This document shows, piece after piece, positions 36,413 to 45,674 of a stretch of 64,000 nt of DNA. The notes beneath the pieces were generated by a model. That model saw nothing but the letters and a program-made list of their open reading frames with translations, was not told the DNA's origin and made no database searches. Location: positions 1 through 64,000 of the forward strand of contig CALXOJ010000002.1 in the NCBI GenBank assembly GCA_944390005.1, read 5' to 3'. The first letter of the stretch is position 1; each line of letters starts with the position of its first letter. Origin of the DNA: an uncultured Spirochaetota bacterium (GTDB lineage Bacteria; Spirochaetota; Spirochaetia; JAFGXN01). The position numbers were made by a program, and so were the translations under genes.

Positions 36413-38055
36413 AGCGTTTTTGGCTGCCGATGCTTTTTTTCGCTTTCTCTTTGCCGGCGCAGGAAGGCGCTCCCGAACAAGATCCCGACATTGTTTTGCC
36501 GCCGATGTTTTTGGAAATCGAAGATAAAACCAAAGAAAATATTCGGGTCGGTTTGCCGAAGGAAGACAGCGAAACGGAAATCACCTTGCCGGAGCTAACG
36601 GTTCCGATGCCCGATCCCGCCGAAGCGGTTTTCGAAACGGAGAGAATTGATGAATTTTTAACCGAAATCGGCACGCAGAATGCGTTGACTCCTTCCGATT
36701 CGCCGCGGACGCCGTCGACTGCCGTTCCCCTCGTCATTGATGCATACGCCGAAGGGGGAAGCGTCGGCACCGTCGGTTTGGGTTTTTCGCTGTTCGGAAC
36801 AACGCAGACGTCACGGTTTCGGTTTTCGGCCGATCACTTAAGCCGCGACGGTTTCGGTTTTCAGCCATGGGGAGGCGCATTTTTCGACCGCCGAGAGCGT
36901 CTTTCCGGGTCTTACGCTTACCGAGATCGAATTTACGAAAACGAAACGGAGATGTCGTTTGAGAGCCGCGGCTTCGGTACGCAGAACCTGAGCGTTGAAA
37001 CCGCCGTTCGTAACGATTTGTTTTTTTCACTGTCGGATCGTTTTGCTCTGACAATCGAAACGCTTCGATTTGAGGCGGCTGTCGGTTTTGAAGCGGCGCA
37101 CCGCTATGCCGACGATGTCAGCGTCGGAGCGACCGATTTGGTTTTGACGCCGCGGGTGAGTCTTGATGCGACTCTGCCGGGAACAAATTTGAAATTCGCT
37201 GCCGGATACGGTTGGAACGGTTCGCTGTTTGCTGAAAACAACGGTCATACCGCCGATTTTCTCTTCGAATTTGACAGCGAGTTGCCGAAAGCGGTCAATA
37301 TTGCCGGGGGAATCGGTCTTTTTTGGGATAATCGGCAAACCGAATCGGTTTACGGCGCCGATCTTCTCGGATTTTCGATTCCGTTTTATCTGCGAATTTA
37401 CGGTTCGGCTGCCGATTTTTTCAGTTACCGTTTCCATGGCGGTTTTGAAAACGAACGGCAGTCATATGCGCAGCTGAGCCGAAATTTCCGGTATTTAGAC
37501 GGCGTCGCTTTACCGACGCTTTCCGGCTGGTTTGCCGAAGCCGGACTCGATTTCCGAATCGGTCAGATGGCTCTGATTTCAGCCGGCTTGAATTTTGATC
37601 GAAAAAGCGGTACTTTACTTATTGAAGATTTGCAGATCGGAGAAAACGGTTTGGTACCGGTTTCCTTCGGTATTGAAAATTTGCTGTATGCGTCAATGTC
37701 GGCGGAAGTCACGCCCGTTGCCGGATTGCGGTTGAATGCGGGTTGGGAAGGTTCGCTCCTTCCGAAAAACCGCTATTATTTGAAGCCTCGGCACCGGCTG
37801 GAAGGGGGGCTCGAATACACGATTCCGAAGAAGTGGTTCACGCTCCGAACGGATCTGCTTTTTGAGCATTACGACGTCTCTTATATTCCCGAATGGAGCG
37901 TGGCGGCGCTGTTTGCAATTAATGAACATTTTCGTCTGACATTGGCGCTCGATGATTTGCTTGCACCGATTTACGAAAACGGCCGACCGACGGTTTGGGA
38001 CGGTTACATCGCGCCGGGATTCGGAGCGTCGATTTTGCTGGAAATAAAATATTAA
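36409..38055 (+). CDS. predicted outer-membrane beta-barrel protein
   Basis: 548 residues. Signal peptide KRFWLPMLFFAFSLPAQ. Residues about 20-115 are a proline/acid-rich, possibly extended periplasmic segment (DIVLPPMFLEIEDKT, EITLPELTVPMPDPAE). The remainder is a run of amphipathic strands alternating aromatic and polar residues, ending LLEIKY, a typical barrel-terminating hydrophobic/aromatic end. No TonB-receptor plug domain is recognisable although tonB-exbBD genes follow directly. GTG 36409 overlaps the previous stop, with GGGAGG before it. Outer-membrane location is inferred from strand pattern and context. Confidence 0.75.
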   Translation: MKRFWLPMLFFAFSLPAQEGAPEQDPDIVLPPMFLEIEDKTKENIRVGLPKEDSETEITLPELTVPMPDPAEAVFETERIDEFLTEIGTQNALTPSDSPRTPSTAVPLVIDAYAEGGSVGTVGLGFSLFGTTQTSRFRFSADHLSRDGFGFQPWGGAFFDRRERLSGSYAYRDRIYENETEMSFESRGFGTQNLSVETAVRNDLFFSLSDRFALTIETLRFEAAVGFEAAHRYADDVSVGATDLVLTPRVSLDATLPGTNLKFAAGYGWNGSLFAENNGHTADFLFEFDSELPKAVNIAGGIGLFWDNRQTESVYGADLLGFSIPFYLRIYGSAADFFSYRFHGGFENERQSYAQLSRNFRYLDGVALPTLSGWFAEAGLDFRIGQMALISAGLNFDRKSGTLLIEDLQIGENGLVPVSFGIENLLYASMSAEVTPVAGLRLNAGWEGSLLPKNRYYLKPRHRLEGGLEYTIPKKWFTLRTDLLFEHYDVSYIPEWSVAALFAINEHFRLTLALDDLLAPIYENGRPTVWDGYIAPGFGASILLEIKY

Positions 38056-38066
38056 CGGAGTTTTTT

Positions 38067-38696
38067 ATGGTTTTGAAGATTCTGCAGGACGGCGGCCCCG
38101 TCATGATTGTGATTTTACTGCTTTCGTTTGTTGCTTTGGTTCTGATCATTGAGCGGTTCCTTTACTTTCGGAAAATCGAAAAGAACGAAAAGCGTTTTCT
38201 GGAAGCGATTTTTCCGCTGTTGGAAACCCGTGACTTTCAATCTGCGGAAAAACTGTGTGCGCGTTATTCGTGCCCCGTTGCGGAAATGACGAAAGCGGGT
38301 CTGCTGAACCGCCGTCTTTCGTCGGAAGAGATCAAAGAAGCCATGGAGATTCGTGCCGAGGCCGAAGTTCCGAAAATGGAACGGTTTGTCGGCGCTTTGG
38401 GAACGATTGCCAACATTGCGCCGCTTTTGGGACTTTTGGGAACCGTCACGGGAAACATCAAGGCATTCGGATTGCTTGGTTCGTCAGGTGTGGCTGCCGA
38501 TCCCGCTCTGCTGGCATCCGCAATCGGAGAAGCGCTTTACACCACAGCGGCAGGCATTATCGTCGGCGTTCCGGCGGTCTTCTTTTATAATTTGTACATC
38601 AGCCGCATCAACCGCAAAACCGTCGAATTGGAAACGCAAATCAACGCTGTAGCTGCTGCTGTCAAAAACGGCGGCGGGCTGTCGAGGTCGTTATGA
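38067..38696 (+). CDS. exbB: ExbB/TolQ-family proton channel protein
   Basis: 209 residues, three membrane helices: VMIVILLLSFVALVLIIERF near the N-terminus, then NIAPLLGLLGTVTGNIKAF and the ALYTTAAGIIVGVPAVFF pair, which are the MotA/TolQ/ExbB family signature. With ExbD it uses proton flow to energise TonB across the periplasm. ATG 38067 is 12 bases after the barrel stop with ACGGAG upstream. Overlaps exbD by 4 bases. Confidence 0.93.
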   Translation: MVLKILQDGGPVMIVILLLSFVALVLIIERFLYFRKIEKNEKRFLEAIFPLLETRDFQSAEKLCARYSCPVAEMTKAGLLNRRLSSEEIKEAMEIRAEAEVPKMERFVGALGTIANIAPLLGLLGTVTGNIKAFGLLGSSGVAADPALLASAIGEALYTTAAGIIVGVPAVFFYNLYISRINRKTVELETQINAVAAAVKNGGGLSRSL

Positions 38697-39103
38697 GCCG
38701 CATTCGCAGACGGTTGAAACCGTCGGTCAATGCCGACATGGTTCCGATGATTGACGTTGTCTTTCAGTTGGTTATTTTTTTCATGATTTCCAGCACCTTT
38801 ATTCAGGTTCCCGGCATTGCTCTGACGCTTCCCGAATCGGAAACGGCGGAACAGGTGACGGTCAGCGAACTGATTGTGACGATAGCTGACAATGAATCGG
38901 TTTATCTCAATGACGAACAGATGACGTTTGAAGCTGCCGACGCCGTATTGAAAAATTACACGCCGCAGCAGCGGGAAGCGCTTTCGGGAGTCATCGTCGA
39001 AGGCGATAAATCGGTTTCGTACGAAGCGATGGTCAAGTGTCTTGATTTGCTGCGGCGAAACGGATTTGAACAGATCGGACTGGAGATGAGGACGGAGCCT
39101 TAA
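38693..39103 (+). CDS. exbD: ExbD/TolR-family protein
   Basis: 136 residues. One membrane helix near the N-terminus with the essential Asp in PMIDVVFQLVIFFMISSTFI, then a small periplasmic domain ending ALRRNGFEQIGLEM-type strand. Partner of ExbB in the proton-driven motor. Basic N-terminus MSRIRRRLKPSVNAD faces the cytoplasm. TAATG overlap with the next gene. Confidence 0.92.
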   Translation: MSRIRRRLKPSVNADMVPMIDVVFQLVIFFMISSTFIQVPGIALTLPESETAEQVTVSELIVTIADNESVYLNDEQMTFEAADAVLKNYTPQQREALSGVIVEGDKSVSYEAMVKCLDLLRRNGFEQIGLEMRTEP

Positions 39104-39978
39104 TGGCAGGCTTTTTAAAAACGGAAGAAAACCGCCGTTTGGCTGTCAGCGCCGGCAGTGCGGCGGTTGTTTACATTCTGCTGTTTCTTTTCTTCGCGGT
39201 TTATTTCGCTGTCGGCCGCCGGGAGCCGCAATCGTTCGGCGCTTCGGCTGTGTATCTGAATTTAACACAGGTTTCGCAAGCGGCTGTGCGCGAAGAAGGT
39301 GCCAATCCGAGCAGCGGTTCTTCCGCCAAACAGTCGTCTTCAACGCAGTCGGCTGCCGCTTCTCCGGAACGTCCGGTGCAGACGGTTCCTGAAAAGGCAC
39401 GATCCCATCCGGCTGCGGCCGAATCGACGCAGGCAGCTGTGACGGAAGAACGGTTCGACGATTTTTTTGCCGACACTGCATTCGGAGCAAGTGAATCCGT
39501 TTCCGCCGATTCGGGAACTTCCGCGGATTTTTCCGATGCGGCGGCTGCGTCCGAAGAGAGTTTTTTCGACAGCGGTGACTACAGCCGTTTAGATTCGGCG
39601 TTGGCGCAAAACGCGACGGGAAGCGATGCTGCGGGTGACACGCTTTCGACTCAGACGACATCGGCTGCCGGGTTAAGCGGCGGCGATTCGGTTTCGGTGG
39701 TTGATTTAGACGGGTTGACAGCCGGTCGGAAACTGCTTCATACGGTTGACCCCGATTTTTCCGGAGTCGATACGGCCGGGCGCAGCGGTTTTTCATTTGT
39801 CATTGCGTTTGATTTAAATGCCGACGGGACGCTTTCGCGGATCGTCGTTACCGATTCGAGCGGTTCGACAACGGCCGACCGCCGGATGGAACAGGCGCTG
39901 CGGCAGTGGCGTTTTGCTGCTGTTGACGGAGGAGAGGCCGTTCATGTGAGGTTAAAATATTATGTCCGTGTTCGATGA
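39103..39978 (+). CDS. tonB: TonB-like energy transducer
   Basis: 291 residues. Membrane helix about 17-38 (AAVVYILLFLFFAVYFAVG), a long Ser/Ala/Thr-rich linker (about 45-195) in place of the usual proline-rich one, and a C-terminal TonB domain about 200-291: FSFVIAFDLNADGTLSRIVV, RRMEQALRQWRFAAVDGGEA, VRLKYYVRVR. Carries energy from ExbBD to an outer-membrane partner, presumably the barrel two genes upstream. Could equally be called TolA-like. The 3' end overlaps the HAD gene by 17 bases. Confidence 0.85.
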   Translation: MAGFLKTEENRRLAVSAGSAAVVYILLFLFFAVYFAVGRREPQSFGASAVYLNLTQVSQAAVREEGANPSSGSSAKQSSSTQSAAASPERPVQTVPEKARSHPAAAESTQAAVTEERFDDFFADTAFGASESVSADSGTSADFSDAAAASEESFFDSGDYSRLDSALAQNATGSDAAGDTLSTQTTSAAGLSGGDSVSVVDLDGLTAGRKLLHTVDPDFSGVDTAGRSGFSFVIAFDLNADGTLSRIVVTDSSGSTTADRRMEQALRQWRFAAVDGGEAVHVRLKYYVRVR

Positions 39979-40630
39979 AATTCGAGCAGCCGCATTTGAT
40001 ATCGACGGCACGCTCTATCCAAATTGGCAAATGTACATTTGGGGATTTCCCCAAATTCTGTTTCATCCTCGTTTACTGCATGCTTACGTGCAAACAAGAA
40101 AAGAAATTCGCAAAATTGACATGAAGAACGAGAAATTCGAAGATGTTCAGGCGCGGCTGGCGGCCGTCAAACTCGAACTGCTGCCTTCACACGCAGCCGA
40201 AAAAATTGAAAATCGGCTTTACCAACCGTGGGCAAAACAAACCCGAATCATTCGCCCCGTTAAAGGGCTGCGACCTTTTTTGGAAGAGCTGAAAACGCGG
40301 GGCGTCGCTCTTTACGCTCTTTCGGATTTTCCCGTCGGACGGAAACTTGAGTATCTCGGCGTCGATGACCTTTTTGAAAAAGCGCTATGCAGCGAGGATT
40401 ACGGTCGACTCAAACCCGATCCGGCGCCGTTTAAGGCACTCCGGAAAACTGCCGGCGTTCCCTTTGGTGAAATTCTGTACTTCGGAAACAGCTATGACAA
40501 AGATGTGGAAGGTGCGCGGAGTGTCGGCATGAAAACCGCCTACATCGCTTCCCGAGTGAAAAAAGGGCAGACAGCCGACCTCATCTATCAGAATTACGAA
40601 CAACTGACGGAAATGCTGCATAGCCGTTGA
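39962..40630 (+). CDS. HAD-superfamily phosphatase
   Basis: 222 residues, cytoplasmic. Motif I FDIDGTLYPNW carries the nucleophile and acid Asp; motif II is ALSDFPVGRK; motif III/IV region is GRLKPDPAPFKAL and ILYFGNSYDKDVEGARSVG. The cap is a helical C1 type between residues 20 and 90. Hydrolyses a small phosphate ester; substrate unknown. Start lies within tonB, so it is probably the last gene of that operon. The next gene's promoter sits over its stop codon. Confidence 0.85.
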   Translation: MSVFDEIRAAAFDIDGTLYPNWQMYIWGFPQILFHPRLLHAYVQTRKEIRKIDMKNEKFEDVQARLAAVKLELLPSHAAEKIENRLYQPWAKQTRIIRPVKGLRPFLEELKTRGVALYALSDFPVGRKLEYLGVDDLFEKALCSEDYGRLKPDPAPFKALRKTAGVPFGEILYFGNSYDKDVEGARSVGMKTAYIASRVKKGQTADLIYQNYEQLTEMLHSR

Positions 40631-40656
40631 CAAGCGGAATCGATTTTCGCTAAGAT
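40627..40656 (+). promoter_or_regulatory. promoter of the 40697 lipoprotein gene
   Basis: TTGACA (40627-40632), 18-base spacer, TAAGAT (40651-40656). The leader contains CGGAGG and an ACCGC-TTCG-GCGGT hairpin before the second GGAG near 40687. Confidence 0.6.
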
Positions 40657-40696
40657 AAAACGGAGGAATAACCGCTTCGGCGGTTCGGAGCTGCCT

Positions 40697-41029
40697 ATGA
40701 AACGATTGTCGATTTTAATAAGTTTGAGTTTTTCGCTTTTTTTCCCGTCGTGTCAAACAGTTCGGGAAGTCGCAGAAATTCCCGCTGCCGATCCGGTAGA
40801 GTGGATTTTAATTAATGGCGATGTTTTTGTTGAAAAAGAGAATCCGAATCCGATTTTGTTCTCTCCGGATATGAAAGAATACCGACTTTACGGAGAGGCG
40901 GCTGCCGTGATTGCCGAGAAATACAATCGCAACATCGTTTATTTGAAAGGAATTCCGGGGGAGACGCGCGATCCTGACGGACGGATTCCGTTTCAAGTGT
41001 TGGAAATTTTACAAGGAGGCCGTCCTTGA
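40697..41029 (+). CDS. small lipoprotein
   Basis: 110 residues. Signal peptide MKRLSILISLSFSLFFPSC with the lipobox cysteine at 19. Mature part VEWILINGDVFVEKENPNPI, ILFSPDMKEYRL, YLKGIPGETRDPDGRIPFQV: a short beta-rich domain of unknown family. Coupled to the phosphatase gene that follows by a TTGA overlap. Confidence 0.75.
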   Translation: MKRLSILISLSFSLFFPSCQTVREVAEIPAADPVEWILINGDVFVEKENPNPILFSPDMKEYRLYGEAAAVIAEKYNRNIVYLKGIPGETRDPDGRIPFQVLEILQGGRP

Positions 41030-41685
41030 ATCGTCTGAAAGCGGTTTTTTTCGATATGGACGGCACTTTGGTTGATTCTGTCGGCGCCATCGGAACCGTC
41101 TGCAACCGCATTCTTGAAAAATACGGATTTCCGCCTCATGAATTAAGTGAGTACAAGAGGTTTGTCGGCCGCGGTATTCGGCAGGCAATTCAAAACGCGG
41201 TCGGCTGCCCGGTTGAAGATTCGCTTCTGAATCGGATGACGGATGATTTCCTCGAAGAATACGAAAAAGATCCGTTTTCGCAGACAGCCGCCTATCCTGG
41301 GATGCGCGAATTGGTTTCCCGAACAGCGGATGCCGGGATTTTGTGTTTCATTGTGACTAATAAAGCGCAGCCGATTGCGCAAATCATCTCCGACGGTCTT
41401 TTCGGCTCATCGGTTGCAGCCGTTGTCGGTTTTAGAGAGTCGCTGCCGCCGAAACCCGCGCCCGACGGCGTTCTGTCGCTTTTAAACCGGTTCGGAATTT
41501 CCGCAGATGAAGCGCTTTTTGTCGGCGACTCCGGAATCGATTGGCAGACAGCGCGCAACAGCTCGTTACCCGTCGCCATCATGACGTGGGGTTACGCTGA
41601 TGAAGAATTCTTTCGGAAAAATCCGCCCGATTTTCTGTGCGAAAGCGCCGCCGACCTTGAAAAAATCATCTTCACAAAGGGTTGA
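41026..41685 (+). CDS. phosphoglycolate phosphatase-like HAD hydrolase
   Basis: 219 residues. Motif I FFDMDGTLVDSVGAIG, a helical cap (about 15-85), motif II CFIVTNKAQPIA, Lys in PPKPAPDGVLSLL, motif IV ALFVGDSGIDWQTARN. This arrangement is that of Gph/PGMB-type phosphatases that clear 2-phosphoglycolate or similar esters. Unusual TTG start: AAGGAGG at 41013-41019 lies at ideal distance and TTG overlaps the upstream stop. No alternative ATG exists nearby. Confidence 0.88.
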   Translation: MNRLKAVFFDMDGTLVDSVGAIGTVCNRILEKYGFPPHELSEYKRFVGRGIRQAIQNAVGCPVEDSLLNRMTDDFLEEYEKDPFSQTAAYPGMRELVSRTADAGILCFIVTNKAQPIAQIISDGLFGSSVAAVVGFRESLPPKPAPDGVLSLLNRFGISADEALFVGDSGIDWQTARNSSLPVAIMTWGYADEEFFRKNPPDFLCESAADLEKIIFTKG

Positions 41686-41710
41686 AATCGGAACAGATTT
41701 TTGATAAACT
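41682..41710 (+). promoter_or_regulatory. possible efp promoter
   Basis: TTGAAA (41682-41687), 17-base spacer, TAAACT (41705-41710), overlapping the upstream stop codon. A GAGG site follows before ATG 41737. Confidence 0.45.
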
Positions 41711-41736
41711 GACACATACTTTCACAGAGGAAAAAT

Positions 41737-42300
41737 ATGATTAAAGCCGGACAAATCGATAAAAGTACATTTTTGTTTTTTAAAAACGAACCGTGTATGG
41801 TTGTGGAACGGGAATTCGTAAATCCCGGAAAGGGATCGGCATTCTGCCGCGTGCGTCTGAAAGGACTGACCAGCGGAAAGGTTTATCAGGAAACCTTTAA
41901 AACTCAAGACAGTGTCGAAGACATTCAGGTTGAGGAAAAAACTTGTCAATACCTTTACAGCGACGGCGAAGCGTATCATTTTATGCACAACGATACCTTT
42001 GAACAGTTTGAAGTGCCGATGGAAGGGTTGGAAGACCGTTTGCAGTATATGAAAGACGGAGAGAGCTACCGCATCGTTTTATGGGAAGAGAAACCGATTG
42101 ACATTAAAATTCCGACAAAGGTGGTGTACACCGTTACGGAGGCGCCTGAAGCCGTTAAAGGCGATACGGCGACCAACGTTACAAAGGTGGTAACGCTCGA
42201 CACCGGACTGAAAGTCAAAGCGCCGTTTTTCATCAAAGAAGGCGAGAAAATTTTGGTAAACACCGAAACCAATGAATACGTTGAACGCGTCAACGAATAA
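41737..42300 (+). CDS. efp: translation elongation factor P
   Basis: 187 residues, the standard size, three OB-like domains. EF-P enters the ribosomal E site to relieve stalling at proline runs. The loop that is modified in many bacteria reads NPGKGSAF, with the Lys at the expected tip; whether and how it is modified here cannot be told, as no epmA/epmB or rhamnosyl-transferase gene is in the window. The ending EKILVNTETNEYVERVNE is the family's C-terminus. Own terminator. Confidence 0.97.
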   Translation: MIKAGQIDKSTFLFFKNEPCMVVEREFVNPGKGSAFCRVRLKGLTSGKVYQETFKTQDSVEDIQVEEKTCQYLYSDGEAYHFMHNDTFEQFEVPMEGLEDRLQYMKDGESYRIVLWEEKPIDIKIPTKVVYTVTEAPEAVKGDTATNVTKVVTLDTGLKVKAPFFIKEGEKILVNTETNEYVERVNE

Positions 42301-42308
42301 CGCATTCG

Positions 42309-42341
42309 AAAAAAAGAGGTTCAGATGAACCTCTTTTTTTT
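42309..42341. terminator. bidirectional terminator between efp and ftsK
   Basis: GAGGTTC/GAACCTC stem (42316-42322, 42327-42333) flanked by an A-run and a T-run, so it works for both converging genes. Confidence 0.92.
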
Positions 42342-42343
42342 AT

Positions 42344-44794
42344 TTAAATGCGGTCGGCAGAGACTAAAACTTCTCGGGGCTTGCTTCCGTTTTGCGGACC
42401 AATGTAACCGCGCGCTTCCATGGTTTCAATCATGCGGGCGGCGCGATTGTATCCAACTTGCAGCCGTCGTTGAAGGTAACTGGCGGAGGCTTTTCCCGTC
42501 TGCACGACAATTTGCAGTGCTTCGTCGAAAAGAGGATCATCGTCGCCGTTGTCTTCCAAAATTTCGGATTCATCCATGAAAATTTCGTCGTCCAAGTAAT
42601 CCGGTTCGCCGAGTGTTTTGACGTAATCGGTGACTGTTTCCACTTCATGCTCCGAAAGGTAAGTACCCTGAATGCGAGTCGGGTAGGGATTGCTTGATGA
42701 AACGTACAGCATATCGCCTTTTCCGAGCAGCTTTTCGGCGCCGACGGTATCGAGAATGGTTCTGGAGTCGATTTTACTGGCTGTCATGAATGCGATTCGC
42801 GACGGAATGTTTGCTTTGATGAGACCGGTAATGACATCAACTGAAGGCCGCTGCGTTGCCAGAATGAGGTGAATGCCGACTGCGCGCGACATGGCAGCCA
42901 GTCGGGCAATGGCCTGCTCAAGATCTTTGCGGTTAGCCGCCATTAAATCAGCGAATTCGTCAATGACAATCAGAATGTACGGCAAATGCGGCGCTGTCAT
43001 TCCCGATTCTTTTGCTTTTTTATTGTATGATTCAATATTTCGCGCACCGAGAGCGTCCAGCAGATTATAACGTCGTTCCATTTCCGAAAGTCCATATTGC
43101 AGTGCCATGTACGCTCGTTTGGCGTCGGTGATCACCGGCGTCAGCAGATGCGGGATGTCGTTGTACATTTTCAATTCGACGATTTTCGGATCAATGAGAA
43201 TCATACGAACATCTTCCGGCGATTTTTTATACAGAACCGAAGTGATAATCGAATTGACGCAGACCGATTTTCCCGATCCTGTCGAACCGGCGATGAGCAG
43301 GTGAGGCGTCGAAGTCAAATCGATGACCTGAGTTTCTCCCGTGATGTCTTTTCCTAAAATGACGGGGATGGCAGCTGTCGATTTTTTGAAAGCCGGATCT
43401 TCAATTAACTCCTTAAAACTGACCAATGCGCGTTTACGATTGGGAACTTCGATGCCGACAGCGTGTTTTCCGGGAATCGGCGCCACAATTCGGACTCGGC
43501 CGGCCGCCAAACGCAGGGCGATATTGTCAGCCAGATTGGCAATTTTACTTAGTTTGACGCCGGGCGCCGGCAGCAGCTCGAACATAGTCACAACCGGACC
43601 GCGGGTAATACCGGTTACCTGAGCTTGAATTCCGAATTCCTCCAGTGTACGGCGCAAAATTTCGGCTGCTTCCTTTGTGTCTTCGTCAATAATCCAATAT
43701 TGGCTTTCCTGATGCTGCGACAAAAGCTCTTTTCCCGGAAGTTTGTACCCGGAGGACCGCCGTTTGCGTGCGGCAGCAGCCGTTTGCGTTGCGCTGCGGT
43801 CGTTTGTCTCCGTAAACACCGGCGCTTCGGGAATCGATTCTTCATCATCTTGTTCAAAAAAAGCAAACGAATCTTCGTTTTCCTCGGGGATCGAAATAAC
43901 AGTCTCGTTTTCGCCAAAGAATTCGTCATTGTCAGAAGGCTCGTCGGTTCCCATTTTATTTGTAAAGGCATCGTTCGGAATTGTTTCCTGATTGGAAAAT
44001 TTCTGTGTATCGACTGAGGTGTCAGCGGGAGGCTCGGCTGCCGGTTGATTCACATCCTTGCGAAAACGGGGGCGATCTTCGGGATTAGGATAAGAAATGG
44101 CCTCCATAGCTCTTAATCCCGTATTTTGATCAGTTTCTTCCGTAAACATTGATTTTATTTTTTCGATTCCGGTATAAATCGAAGAACCGTCTCGTTCCGA
44201 TGTCTTCTCTTCATTAACTAAAGGATCGGGGGAAAGAAAATTTTTTAATTGAAGGCGTTTCTCGTTCAGGAGTTGAATAAGATTCGGTCGAAAGGATTTG
44301 GATTTCCGTTCGCTTTCTTCGGGCTCCGATTCGACAAGGGGATGTTTTGATGACTGTTTGATGAGAATGCGCGCGTACCAGATAAACAGTGCAATTTCGA
44401 CAGCAAAAATAAGAAAAAGAACAATATTCAGCAAAATCCACTTGTAATGGCTGCTATCGCCGCCCATTCGGGCTGCCAAAATCGGAGCTCTGCCGCCGAC
44501 AATTTGAATAAAAACAGAAAAAACCGTCAGGGGGCAAATTGAGAAAAGCAGCAGCTTTCCTCCTCCAGAGTTTGCTTTTCTAAAAAAAACCAAAACGGCC
44601 TCAGCGAAAAACCAAAACGGCAGAAGAAAAATCGGAAAATCGACAAATTCAATGAAAATTTCTTTAAAAAAGGCGATCGGCTGCATAAATCCGCGCTTTC
44701 CGAAAAGAGTCGGCAGTGTGAGGATTAAAAAGAGAAACAAGCCGATGAAGAAAAGCGAAGCGCAAATGATTTTTCTTGGTTTTGATAAGCGCAA
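42344..44794 (-). CDS. ftsK: DNA translocase FtsK/SpoIIIE
   Basis: 816 residues. Four membrane helices in the first 140 residues, an acidic/polar linker (about 150-370), then the RecA-type motor: alpha/beta domains with Walker A IAGSTGSGKSVCVN near 500, Walker B ILIVIDEFADLM near 605, and the gamma winged helix at the C-terminus (LQRRLQVGYNRAARMIETME) that reads KOPS sites. It pumps chromosomal DNA at the division septum. Start is TTG 44794 after GGGGAGG; no better ATG is nearby. Convergent with efp. Confidence 0.95.
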   Translation of the reverse strand: MRLSKPRKIICASLFFIGLFLFLILTLPTLFGKRGFMQPIAFFKEIFIEFVDFPIFLLPFWFFAEAVLVFFRKANSGGGKLLLFSICPLTVFSVFIQIVGGRAPILAARMGGDSSHYKWILLNIVLFLIFAVEIALFIWYARILIKQSSKHPLVESEPEESERKSKSFRPNLIQLLNEKRLQLKNFLSPDPLVNEEKTSERDGSSIYTGIEKIKSMFTEETDQNTGLRAMEAISYPNPEDRPRFRKDVNQPAAEPPADTSVDTQKFSNQETIPNDAFTNKMGTDEPSDNDEFFGENETVISIPEENEDSFAFFEQDDEESIPEAPVFTETNDRSATQTAAAARKRRSSGYKLPGKELLSQHQESQYWIIDEDTKEAAEILRRTLEEFGIQAQVTGITRGPVVTMFELLPAPGVKLSKIANLADNIALRLAAGRVRIVAPIPGKHAVGIEVPNRKRALVSFKELIEDPAFKKSTAAIPVILGKDITGETQVIDLTSTPHLLIAGSTGSGKSVCVNSIITSVLYKKSPEDVRMILIDPKIVELKMYNDIPHLLTPVITDAKRAYMALQYGLSEMERRYNLLDALGARNIESYNKKAKESGMTAPHLPYILIVIDEFADLMAANRKDLEQAIARLAAMSRAVGIHLILATQRPSVDVITGLIKANIPSRIAFMTASKIDSRTILDTVGAEKLLGKGDMLYVSSSNPYPTRIQGTYLSEHEVETVTDYVKTLGEPDYLDDEIFMDESEILEDNGDDDPLFDEALQIVVQTGKASASYLQRRLQVGYNRAARMIETMEARGYIGPQNGSKPREVLVSADRI

Positions 44795-44852
44795 AGAGAG
44801 ACCTCCCCTTCTCTTTTCGGCACAAATCGGCGGAGTTTAAAGCGGAAATCTT

Positions 44853-45674
44853 TCAGGAAAAATAAATGATTCCGGCAATTCCTGCAGGAATCAGATAAAA
44901 CGCAAAATAGTAGAATTGTCCGCTGCGGATGAGTTTAAGCAGCAGGACAAGGGAAATCAGTCCGGCAATTCCGGCAGCCGCCATTCCCGCGAAGAGAACA
45001 GTCGGTGAAACGGCGGCGAACAGTGAATCAATTTTTCCGATATCGAGAAGCATGGCGCCGACAATGGCGGGGATGGAGATCAGAAATGAAATGTCTCCCG
45101 CATCTTTTTTGTCGGTGTTGACAAAAAGTGCCGAAGAGACCGTGATTCCCGATCGGGAAATCCCCGGCAGAACCCCGATACTTTGAGCAATTCCGACCGT
45201 AAAACCGACAACAATCCCCGATTTCACATCAAACGACTGCGTTTGACGCGGCCGTTTTTTTCGGTAAATTTCAACGATTTTGGTGGATGAAAGAATCACG
45301 CCGGTAACAAGCAGCAGGCACGAAACCGTCAACGGACTTTCGGGGAGGTGATCTTTGAGCAGAATTCCCGCGCAGCCGGTGATGAAGGTAGCAATCAAGA
45401 CGGCGAGAATCATTCCGAGGTTTTTTTTGTCTGATTCATCGTTTTTGCGCGCTATCCAGCGAAACAGCGAACGGAATAACGCGGTAATTTTTTTGAAAAA
45501 AACGCCGACGACGACAATAAGCGTTGCAACATGAAGCATGATATCGTAAGACATCGGCACCTCTTCCAAATTCATGAGGTTTTTCAAAATCAGCAGATGT
45601 CCGGAACTGGAAATCGGCAGGAATTCAGCCACACCTTGAAAAATTCCGAGTAAAATCGATTGCAAAAATGTCAA
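44853..45674 (-). CDS. uppP: undecaprenyl-diphosphatase UppP (BacA)
   Basis: 273 residues, eight membrane helices. Catalytic blocks GVAEFLPISSSGHLLI near residue 16 and LPGISRSGITVSSAL near 165. Dephosphorylates undecaprenyl pyrophosphate so the carrier lipid can be reused for peptidoglycan and glycan export. A TTG start at 45674 is inferred: GGGAGG lies exactly 6 bases before it and the extra 21 N-terminal codons of the longer frame belong to the previous gene's end. Coupled to the upstream gene by a 4-base overlap. Confidence 0.93.
   Translation of the reverse strand: MTFLQSILLGIFQGVAEFLPISSSGHLLILKNLMNLEEVPMSYDIMLHVATLIVVVGVFFKKITALFRSLFRWIARKNDESDKKNLGMILAVLIATFITGCAGILLKDHLPESPLTVSCLLLVTGVILSSTKIVEIYRKKRPRQTQSFDVKSGIVVGFTVGIAQSIGVLPGISRSGITVSSALFVNTDKKDAGDISFLISIPAIVGAMLLDIGKIDSLFAAVSPTVLFAGMAAAGIAGLISLVLLLKLIRSGQFYYFAFYLIPAGIAGIIYFS

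Noticed and set aside
39146-39796. 216-codon frame opposite the tonB linker
   Set aside because: Arises from the Ser/Ala-rich low-complexity linker; Arg/Pro/Gln-rich composition without start signal.
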